Positions 59,801-64,000 of a stretch of 64,000 nt of DNA are shown piece by piece (position 1 is the stretch's first letter; every line of letters starts with the position of its first letter). The notes under the pieces are model-generated. The model saw only the letters and a program-made list of their open reading frames with translations. It was not told the origin of the DNA and made no database searches. Position numbers and translations under genes: made by a program. The DNA is from Benincasa hispida (Eukaryota > Streptophyta > Magnoliopsida > Cucurbitales > Cucurbitaceae): assembly GCF_009727055.1 (NCBI RefSeq), contig NC_052359.1, forward strand, positions 8,090,418 to 8,154,417, read 5' to 3'.

Positions 59801-59875
59801 ATTTTGACATTAAAGAAATGATATGTTTTCTTGCAGAGGAGTTGGTGAAGCTTGGGATAGCTGATGGTGTAAGAG
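35591..59875 (+). CDS. MAU2: MAU2/SCC4 cohesin-loader subunit, exons 1-6 (incomplete at right edge)
   Basis: The product matches plant MAU2 (SCC4), a TPR-like scaffold that pairs with SCC2 in the nucleus to load cohesin on chromosomes. Six exons splice with consistent phase: 35591-35803, 35896-36047, 36242-36383, 57719-57835, 58082-58580 and 59837-59875. Together they give about 387 codons, roughly the N-terminal half of a protein that is near 720 residues in plants. The ATG at 35591 ([18 protein letters not shown]) is the family start. All introns fit GT-AG. Intron 3 is 21.3 kb and intron 6 exceeds 4.1 kb; both are filled with TEs. No stop or frameshift is seen in the exons, so the gene may be functional. 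The remaining exons should lie right of the window. Confidence 0.9.
35896..36047 (+). CDS. MAU2: MAU2 exon 2
   Basis: Acceptor ggcag, then [20 protein letters not shown] and a tail [15 protein letters not shown]. The exon is 152 bp and leaves phase 2 at the donor GTAAGC. Intron 1 is only 92 bp. Confidence 0.9.
36242..36383 (+). CDS. MAU2: MAU2 exon 3
   Basis: The acceptor is tttaag at 36241, chosen because it alone keeps phase with exon 2. The neighbouring ctgtcag would shift the frame. It encodes [20 protein letters not shown] and ends ICYPELQ before the donor of the 21-kb intron. Confidence 0.85.
36481..36580 (-). mobile_element. LINE 3'-end fragment
   Basis: The word aatttcattgataagatgaaa is close to the LINE 3' terminal word seen repeatedly in this window (acttttcattgataaa...gaaaagag). 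It lies just inside intron 3 of MAU2. Confidence 0.45.
36600..37336 (+). pseudogene. LINE ORF2 reverse transcriptase fragment
   Basis: L1-type RT N-terminal region with in-frame breaks. [11 protein letters not shown] lies near 36960, [14 protein letters not shown] near 37129 and [20 protein letters not shown] near 37230. It stops at 37336, where a copia LTR begins. It is related to the LINE at 60340-61179 (shared VVEEYR...KK..WILKL). Confidence 0.8.
37337..37497 (-). mobile_element. 3' LTR of a minus-strand copia element
   Basis: 161 bp. In the element orientation it follows the polypurine tract (complement of ctcccctcaagc, 37498-37509) and the RNase H stop. It carries a TATA-like tatataag motif. 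In that orientation it starts TATTGG and ends CTACA. Confidence 0.7.
37978..40593. mobile_element. 2.6-kb solo LTR with TGTmACACCC ends
   Basis: It starts TGTCACACCC and ends GGGTGTTACA. It is flanked by GTAGA (37973-37977) and GTACA (40594-40598). The uninterrupted copia reading gives GTACA at the site, so the left copy carries a substitution. Size and termini suggest a Ty3/gypsy LTR. Its right half is rich in atgcgyccat / aacgcatg words. It contains the 15-base gap at 38291-38305. Confidence 0.75.
38291..38305. other. assembly gap (15 N) in a G homopolymer
   Basis: Fifteen N follow a run of nine G and precede four G. True length is unknown. Confidence 0.98.
40889..41545. mobile_element. 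non-autonomous hAT element, 657 bp
   Basis: The terminal inverted repeats are TAAAGATGTCC and TAGAGATGTCC (right end complemented). The 8-bp target duplications are GTTGTAGG (40881-40888) and ATTGTAGG (41546-41553), with one mismatch. Both ends are GC-rich around an AT-rich core without coding content. A potential G-quadruplex lies at 41482-41504. Confidence 0.88.
41554..42232 (-). pseudogene. copia gag N-terminal fragment with primer-binding site
   Basis: Minus-strand reading in shifting frames is rich in Gln, Pro, Ser and Ala (for example [18 protein letters not shown], 41694-42062), as in some copia gag proteins. At 42221-42232 gctctgatacta is the complement of the TGGTATCAGAGC-type primer-binding site for initiator tRNA-Met, with one change. 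It places the gag start just left of a minus-strand 5' LTR. The junction with the RT-RNase H fragment near 41640 is a deletion or a fusion of two elements. Confidence 0.55.
42233..42464 (-). mobile_element. probable 5' LTR of the gag fragment
   Basis: This is the sequence beside the primer-binding site. It does not resemble the LTR at 37337-37497, so the two copia pieces probably come from different elements. Confidence 0.45.
42465..42483. repeat. C19 homopolymer
   Basis: An uninterrupted run of 19 C. Its length may be unreliable in the assembly. Confidence 0.9.
42484..43440 (-). pseudogene. LINE-derived unit: ORF1 C-terminal part plus 3' end
   Basis: The LINE 3' end word (complement of aatggaaagagactaaggctc) lies at 42486. 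Upstream on the minus strand are frames with [33 protein letters not shown] and FKSSCYFI. The same blocks occur in the same order at 46275-47320 on the plus strand, again joined directly to a LINE 3' end without ORF2. Confidence 0.65.
43621..44230 (-). pseudogene. LINE ORF2 C-terminal (zf-RVT-like) fragment
   Basis: Minus-strand frames encode [20 protein letters not shown] and [17 protein letters not shown], a typical zf-RVT segment of plant LINE ORF2. The same segment is at 54281-54893. It is broken by frameshifts. Confidence 0.75.
44231..44539. other. interval without recognised feature
   Basis: I see no coding potential or clear TE end here. Confidence 0.3.
45250..46115. mobile_element. 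866-bp Mutator-like MITE with 10-bp duplication
   Basis: It is flanked by perfect GATATTTTTC copies (45240-45249 and 46116-46125). The inverted ends are TAGGAAGCACAGA and TAAGAAGCACAGA. Subterminal GATAC/GTATC words are repeated in both orientations. A 10-bp duplication is most consistent with the Mutator superfamily. It has no ORF and holds another MITE (45485-45710). Confidence 0.82.
45485..45710. mobile_element. MITE nested in the Mutator-like element
   Basis: Inverted ends: gcatgtttaggagtgatttt on the left, and the complement of aaaatcacttccaaacat on the right, about 226 bp. No clean duplication was identified. Confidence 0.6.
47321..47640. other. interval without recognised feature
   Basis: A purine-rich stretch (gaggtggaggatgcgatgg, near 47480) is present, but no conserved coding sequence is seen. 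Confidence 0.3.
47641..47890 (-). mobile_element. LINE 3'-end fragment
   Basis: It begins with the complement of the LINE 3' end (ttgaaaaggaaataaac, then gaaaataggctaatgc). The remainder is non-coding. Confidence 0.55.
47905..48051 (-). repeat. 3' LTR of the full-length copia element
   Basis: 147 bp. It ends next to the complement of the polypurine tract (ctccccctcaagttgg, starting 48052). Confidence 0.93.
48059..52237 (-). pseudogene. gag-pol of the full-length copia element, few breaks
   Basis: Reading on the minus strand from near 52197 ([20 protein letters not shown]): gag, then the zinc knuckle [14 protein letters not shown] (about 51420-51462), protease [13 protein letters not shown] (about 51170-51210), GAG-pre-integrase HCRLGHLS (about 50800), integrase (LVHSDVWGP near 50640, [10 protein letters not shown] near 50440), RT ([12 protein letters not shown] near 49460, YVDDIVITG near 49010) and RNase H to KPT-like end APT-stop at 48059. 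Frame breaks are near 52010, 51850, 50900, 49900-49840 and 48340-48610. The break near 50900 coincides with an N flanked by a repeated word and is probably an assembly error. The others look real. Confidence 0.88.
52622..52631 (-). other. primer-binding site of the copia element
   Basis: tctgatacca directly beside the 5' LTR is the complement of TGGTATCAGA, matching the initiator tRNA-Met 3' end used by many copia elements. Confidence 0.85.
52632..52777 (-). repeat. 5' LTR of the full-length copia element
   Basis: 146 bp, nearly identical to the LTR at 47905-48051. Confidence 0.93.
53456..53491. repeat. CTG/CTT triplet run in the 5' UTR
   Basis: Imperfect triplet repeat about 30 bp upstream of the ATG at 53521. 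Confidence 0.8.
53521..54033 (+). CDS. RNA polymerase IV/V subunit 7-like protein (NRPD7/NRPE7), probable retrocopy
   Basis: A 170-residue ORF closely resembles plant NRPD7/NRPE7, the Rpb7-type stalk subunit of Pol IV and Pol V that make and use RNAs for DNA methylation of transposons. Residues 1-80 form the Rpb7 N-terminal domain ([40 protein letters not shown]). Residues 81-170 form the S1/OB domain ([52 protein letters not shown]). It is more like these than the Pol II subunit. Compared with my recollection of relatives it lacks about one residue after GKVR and about five before SKIGKD, both in frame. There is no intron, but relatives may also lack introns. The ORF is open, so a functional retrogene is possible. 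Confidence 0.82.
   Translation: MFLKVQLPWNVIIPAENLDAKGLMLQRSIIIRLLDEFATKKATKDLGYFLAVTTLENIGEGKVRQTGDVLFPVIFSGITFKLYRGEILEGVVHKVLKHGAFLRCGPVESIYLSYLKMPDYRYVPGENPVLSKIGKDVVVCFIVIGTKWLEAEREFQALVSLEGDYLGPVS
55378..55713 (-). mobile_element. TRIM element, 336 bp with two LTRs
   Basis: Two direct repeats of about 115 bp (55378-55491 and 55599-55713) flank a 107-bp core. The core has a polypurine-tract complement (tgccccctcaag, 55492) and a tRNA-Met-type primer-binding site complement (gggctctgattcca, 55585-55598) in the right places for a minus-strand element. Flanks are CAATC (55373-55377) and CAACC (55714-55718). There is no coding capacity. Confidence 0.85.
55747..56101 (-). mobile_element. 5'-truncated LINE with target duplication
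   Basis: The LINE 3' end (complement: cttttcattgataaattgaa) is followed by about 290 bp of tail sequence. It is flanked by the 13-bp duplication tccttttatctat at 55734-55746 and 56102-56114. Confidence 0.82.
56301..57268 (+). other. retroposed gene segment with A-run and 19-bp duplication
   Basis: gattccaactgaaagtgag (56282-56300) and gattacaactgaaaatgag (57269-57287) match at 17 of 19 bases. The inserted 968 bp end in seven A residues (57262-57268) directly before the right copy. This is the expected structure of a processed copy: transcript body, A-tail, target duplication. Confidence 0.75.
56552..57049 (+). CDS. At4g08330-like uncharacterised protein, probable retrocopy
   Basis: A 165-residue single ORF resembles the plant family of Arabidopsis At4g08330, a small protein of unknown function annotated as chloroplastic. 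Conserved blocks are [20 protein letters not shown] (41-60), [20 protein letters not shown] (61-80), a SWGLFRRR segment (94-101) and the pair CLKCGNHIG (Cys106, Cys109). The first metal-binding-like pair, normally CGSCG as I recall, reads CGASG here (Cys36, Ser39), so one predicted ligand is lost. The last third is variable. The ORF lacks introns and sits in a segment with retroposition marks. It may be a young retrogene or an incipient pseudogene. The family assignment is from memory of conserved blocks. Confidence 0.7.
   Translation: MRQSLVFGDDYGHGTHIQSSLSASLFPSHRDVFYSCGASGYELNLSSINRNTSTVGSKYGKSIKRGIISFLNIDESRFTQVDELQCVPHFSKNSWGLFRRRIKLLCLKCGNHIGNARRNHTFFSPLVSDGSDSSLPNEVSRCMKYEVKIRALQPSSSNEFGTTVI
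57719..57835 (+). CDS. MAU2: MAU2 exon 4
   Basis: This exon has 39 codons in phase 0 ([15 protein letters not shown] to ESIEPEK), with acceptor tgaaag and donor GTAAGT. It directly continues exon 3, although they are 21.3 kb apart in the genome. Confidence 0.9.
57858..57918 (-). mobile_element. 61-bp truncated LINE 3' end in MAU2 intron 4
   Basis: A T-run followed by gaaagaagactttcattgaa, the LINE end word, is flanked by the 13-bp duplication tttcttcccttct (57845-57857 and 57919-57931). Confidence 0.75.
58082..58580 (+). CDS. MAU2: MAU2 exon 5
   Basis: A 499-bp exon starts [20 protein letters not shown] and ends SGMLTIQ, leaving one base. It includes the coiled-coil-like stretch [20 protein letters not shown] and the segment [18 protein letters not shown]. 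Confidence 0.92.
58636..58830. other. possible LTR remnant in MAU2 intron 5
   Basis: The word aggctaaaaggagaga appears twice (near 58656 and 58678), and a TATA-like ctatttatagaga is near 58759. The structure is too short to classify. Confidence 0.3.
58835..59068 (+). mobile_element. LINE 3'-end fragment
   Basis: Ends with the LINE word agcgttagtctcttatgatt, then aatgaaaagttttgtttcc near 59028-59046 and a T-rich run. Confidence 0.6.
59240..59660 (-). pseudogene. LINE ORF2 fragment
   Basis: The minus-strand reading [20 protein letters not shown] (59468-59650) is the RT C-terminal signature of plant LINEs. Flanking sequence to 59240 contains further LINE-like phrases with breaks. Confidence 0.65.
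59837..59875 (+). CDS. MAU2: MAU2 exon 6
   Basis: A 39-bp exon ([13 protein letters not shown]) follows the acceptor cttgcag, with the donor gtaaga after it. Phase fits exon 5. The next expected exon is not found before 64000. Confidence 0.88.
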
Positions 59876-60065
59876 GTAAGACCTGGAAATTGGAATACTA
59901 TGCATACTTCTACTTCTCAATTTTGAATTTCAATTATTTCTTTTCTATGCATATTTTGTAAAAAGAAGGGAAAAAAACGAGTTTCTTCCATGGAAAATTG
60001 TGTGTGACTGTTTAACTTGCGAAATTGTTGGTTAATTTCAAATATACCATTGAAAATAATACTAT

Positions 60066-60180
60066 CTTATTTTCTTTGAGAAGAAAAGGTTTCTTAAATA
60101 AAAGCAACACTCAATACAAATAAGGAAAATACAAAATCAGCAAATATAATACAATAAATATAACAAAATCATTCAGGGAA
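60066..60180 (-). mobile_element. LINE-like 3'-end fragment
   Basis: gagaagaaaaggtttcttaa followed by actcaatacaaataagg resembles other LINE ends here. It is short and uncertain. Confidence 0.4.
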
Positions 60181-60280
60181 ATTGAAGACCTAATATTGGG
60201 GTTTTACACTTCATTTACTCCAAAACACGGGGGATTAGAGTTCTTCCTCTCAATCTGCAATGACCTATTGTTACTCAAAA

Positions 60281-60333
60281 TCAGAATACCTTGCTGGTCG
60301 TTAGTTAAATCAGAATACCTTGCTGGTCGTTAG
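60281..60333. repeat. 29-bp direct tandem duplication
   Basis: tcagaataccttgctggtcg followed by ttag occurs at 60281-60304 and again at 60310-60333, with a 5-bp spacer. Confidence 0.9.
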
Positions 60334-60339
60334 ATTTAC

Positions 60340-61179
60340 TCACAAGGAAATTAGAAATGCTTTGAAGTTGTTGGAAAAGAACAAGGCTCCCGGCCTGATG
60401 GCTTTAGGACAAAATTCTTCCTAAAATTTGGGGAACACCTTAAAGAGAACTTCGTGGAACTTTTTGAGGAATTTCATGCAAATGGTAGGTTAAATTCTTG
60501 TGTAAAGGAAAACTTCATTTGTTTAATTCAAAAAAAGGAAATGCCGTCTTTGTAAGGGATTTTAGGCCAATCAGCTTAACTACAATAACATACAAAATTG
60601 TAGCGGAAGTGTTAGCCGAGGGTTTAAAAAACATTATGTCAAGTATAATTGCTCCTACACAAAGCCATTTCATTGGGGGAAGACAAATTTTAGATCAAAT
60701 CCTCATAACCAACGAAGTGGTAGAAGAATATAGATCCAAGAAGAAAAAAAGGTGGATACTAAAACTTGAGAAAGTTCTTGCTGGAAAAACTTTGATCCCA
60801 GATGGATTTCGTGGATTATGGATTGTGTGTCTAGCCCAAACTTTTCAATCCTCAATAATGGAAGTCCAAGGGGAAGAATTAAAGCTACAAGGGGCATTAG
60901 ACAAGGCGATCCTCTCTCGCCTTTTCTTTTTCTATTAGTTAGTGAGGTGCTAAGTGCATTATTGGTCAGGCTTCATGAAAAAGGCAAATTTTAAGGCTTT
61001 GTTGTAGGGAAAGATAGAGTTCATGTCTCCATCCTCCAATTCGTCGATGACACCTTGATCTTTTGCAAAAACGACAATGAGATGTTAGAAAATTTAGAAT
61101 TCTTTGAGTGGTGCTCGAGGCAAAAGGTTAATTGGGAAAAATCTGCATTATGTGGTATTAATATTGATGACAGCAAGCT
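60340..61179 (+). pseudogene. LINE ORF2 reverse transcriptase fragment
   Basis: Reading contains the THKEIRNALKLLEKNKAPG-like start, then GFRTKFFLKFGEHLKENFVE, DFRPISLTTITYKIVAEVLA (60560) and GGRQILDQILITNEVVEEYR (60677). The catalytic box survives as FVDDTLIF near 61035. Frames shift at about 60390, 60535 and 60770-60940. It stops at a junction with copia RT sequence. Confidence 0.82.
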
Positions 61180-64000
61180 AAAGGTTAATTGGGAAAAAAG
61201 GCTTTATCCAGTCATGTGATGCAGATTACCAAGAAACCTTTGCCCTGGTTGCAAAATTGAATATTGCTCGTGTTTTGCTATCCCTAGCAGTAAATCAGGT
61301 TTGGCCTCTTAACCAACTTGGTGTAAAATATGCCTTTTTAAATGGTGAGCTTGAAGAATAAGTTTACAAGCAAATTCCTCCCGGAATGGAAAACAATTCT
61401 AATGGAAATTGGTATGCAAGTTGAGAAAGTCTATGTATGGTTTAAAACAATCTCCGTGAACATGGTTTGACAGATTCACTAAAGCACTGATTAAAGATGT
61501 CAAGCTTATCATACCTTGTTCATCAAATCTTCAAACGATAAAATTGCAATTTTAATTGTATATGTTGACGATATTATCATTACGGGGAATGATTATGAAG
61601 AAATCCTCAACCTTAAAAGGATGCTTGCAACTAAGTTTGAAATCAAAGACTTGGGAAGTTTAAGATATTTTTTAGGCATGGAAGTGGCTCGATCCAAAAG
61701 TGGTATTGTAATTTCTCAGAGAAAATATATTTTAGACTTATTAAAAGAGATGGGAAATCTTGGGTGTACACCTGCAGAAACACCTGTGGATCCAAATCTA
61801 GTTTTGCACCAAATTGAAGATACTAGTCCAGTTGACAAGGGAATGTATCAAAGACTTGTAGGAAAGTTAATTTACCTTTCACATATTAGACCATACGTGA
61901 GCTGTGAGTGAATATATGAACTTTTGGACGTAGGGAGCATACAACAGAAGAATTCAGGATCATTAAGCACTTTAATTCATTAATTTTAGCATCAACCCAA
62001 GCATGTTCATAGAATATCAAGAGGGTTTCATAATAACTTACCTTTGAAGACTTCAATCCATGAAATCAGCTCCAATTATCCATCCAAAAGCTTGTGGACA
62101 CCAAAGGATCTAACCTACTATTTTCTTGGACCTTAGATTGAGTTGTGGGACTCAAAATGATATGAATTGAGGGAATAAAAAAGATGAGAAGACTGTGGTT
62201 TTCTGGTTTTTAAAGAAGAACACTTCTTCGAGTACTTCAGTTCTAAACCGACTGCATAGGCCTCAATTCTCAGTATTAAGGTTGTCTTTTATTCCACTTT
62301 TTCATGCAGTCAAAATGCATAAGAAATAGACAACACCTCCTACCAATTTTGTGAGTGGAATTTGAGTGTGAAGATAGGTGTTTATCAGAGTGGCATCCCA
62401 CTTTTTAGTGGATTTTCCAAAATCCAATTTTCTTATTTAATTTTGAAATTCTTTTCAAAATTAAAACAAATTTAATTGTTAATTTATTTAATTAAATTGA
62501 AATTACATTAATTTTACCAAAGTTAATTCAATAATTAATTTTTAAATAAAATTAATATTTAAATAAACAATTTAATTAATTCTTTTTAATTATTAAATTA
62601 ATTAAACACCAATTCCACAATCATGAATCTCTATTCATGAAATTAATATTTAAATCAAATTTAAATATTATTTGATTATTCAATTTCATTTAATTCGATA
62701 ATTAAACATGTAATTATATTGTATATAATTACTAATTCCCTTAATTCGAATTTGAACATTTCAAATTTACTCGTCATGCTATTCTAAGTTTTATTCTGTT
62801 TGTGAGCTAGTAGGAGACCTAAAGAACCTATAGATCATGGACTCCAACGATCCGAGATTAACCGGTTAAACTCTTTAATCCAATTAACCAACATTCGTTA
62901 ACTACCGGGTCACTCCACTAAAGTCCAGTAGTTGCACTCCCCTCACTGTAGATATATTGTGTTACTCGATATAACCATAATTAGTAAGTTAACCCTTCAC
63001 AAGTTGTTCGTAATAACGGCTGGGTCAATAGTTATTTTACCCCCGAGATTACCTCTTATTTCTTAAGTCTCACTGATCCTCTAATGAACAATTGGTTTGT
63101 GATCCAATCACCAAACCGAGTCCCTCTCAGCTCTTGTTCAAGACCCGAAGTCAGCACTTTAAGGGAATGACCTCTCTACTATCCCTAATAGCGGGTAAGA
63201 GTGATTTTCATCTTGCACCCTATGTCTTTAGCTATCTACTCAACCTTACCCCTGAATGGGAGGCTTATTGAGCTGGCGCTGTTGAGCCAACCCTCACTCA
63301 TGCAAATTTAAGGATAATCCTGAATAAATAGGAGTTCATAGTTAGCTCAGGATTAAGGTTAAGTTACCTAGGTCATCGCTTTGAAATAGCCACTCTTAAA
63401 TAGAAAACAGCGTTATAAAGTAAGATTGACTTATTTCTTGGTCCGATCTTATACAAACTCTTTGCATAGGATGCCCTTACTTCTCATGTCTCCACATGAA
63501 TGAATCAGGATCACTTCGTTTGTAGTACTTTACAACATTTGTAACATCTATAAAGTGGACCGCATCCGATAGTGTCTTCAGAATAAGGTGCCCAGCCTTA
63601 TCTATATACTATAAATCATTTTGGCTATCTACTCGAACTTGATCTGCTCTTATGTCTCCACATAATGTTCAAGTATTCATGTAATAGCCAGATTTATTCG
63701 AGTGTAATTTACATATTTAACAACAATTTGATTGAATAATTGGCAATAACATCTTTCTGTAAATAGAATATGTTTAAAATTACAAACGGTGAGTTTTAGG
63801 ACATACAATCCAACATGAACAATCCTAATGAATGTCATCTTCAAGTTGTAAACATAATTTTGAGATATTTGAAAAGTACTCTAGGTCTGACTGTTATTCA
63901 AAAAGCCATTAAATAAACTTGTTGAACTTTACACTGATGCGAGTTGGGCTGGAGAGTTAATTGACTGAAAGCCTACATTCGGGTAGTTTAGCCGGACACT
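61180..64000 (+). pseudogene. copia RT and RNase H, split by an LTR, runs off the window
   Basis: Copia RT begins abruptly at about 61197 (KGFIQSCDADYQETFALVAK), has VKYAFLNGELEE and an intact stretch 61516-61911 with LIVYVDDIIITGND and DLGSLRYFLGMEVARSKSG. It is interrupted at 61921 by an LTR and resumes at 63816 (MNNPNECHLQVVNIILRYLK), then TDASWAGEL-like RNase H sequence to the edge. Stops occur on both sides. It lies in intron 6 of MAU2. Confidence 0.83.
61922..63815 (-). mobile_element. solo LTR, family B
   Basis: A 1,894-bp minus-strand LTR is flanked by perfect TGAAC duplications (61917-61921 and 63816-63820). On the plus strand it ends GACATACAATCCAACA. The left end reads TTTTGGACG where TGTTGGA is expected. 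No coding content is present. Confidence 0.87.

Overview
The window is plant nuclear DNA from a dicot. The dense LTR retrotransposon and LINE content and the look of the ~2-kb LTRs suggest a cucurbit, but I cannot fix the species. Nearly all of it is transposable-element sequence, mostly nested and broken. One multi-exon host gene can be read, together with two intronless extra gene copies lying inside one of its introns. I see no rRNA, tRNA, CRISPR array or bacterial feature.

Region 1 (1-34,500) is a nest of LTR retrotransposons. A Ty1/copia element without its 5' LTR (leader, gag, protease, integrase, then RT and RNase H after an interruption) runs from the left edge to its 3' LTR end at about 12,270. 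It is split by a solo LTR at 2966-4796. Its 3' LTR is split by an opposite-strand LTR (6498-10425), which is itself split by another LTR (7676-9758). The copia element lies inside an older LTR of a second family (family B). Several junctions can be proved from short target-site duplications (TSDs). A MuDR-type transposase remnant (18279-21407, minus strand), a 0.9-kb foldback, more LTRs, MITEs and two GC-rich hAT-like elements follow.

Region 2 (35,591 to beyond the right edge) is the plus-strand gene for MAU2/SCC4, the cohesin-loader partner of SCC2. Six exons are visible with consistent phases (about 387 codons, the N-terminal half). Intron 3 is about 21.3 kb and is packed with LINEs, two truncated copia elements, a 2.6-kb LTR, a hAT element, a Mutator-type MITE, a full-length copia element (47905-52777) and a TRIM element. 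Intron 6 also carries TEs and runs off the window.

Inside intron 3 are two intronless coding copies. One resembles NRPD7/NRPE7, subunit 7 of RNA polymerases IV and V (53521-54033). The other resembles the uncharacterised zinc-ribbon-like family of Arabidopsis At4g08330 (56552-57049). Each sits inside a LINE and is flanked by an 18-19 bp duplication of LINE sequence; the second also ends in a short A-run. These look like retroposed copies. I found no wholly new system. The most informative items are these copies, the ordered nest with TSDs at many levels, the long LTR hairpin at 14006-16578, and the LTRs with TA...CA ends.
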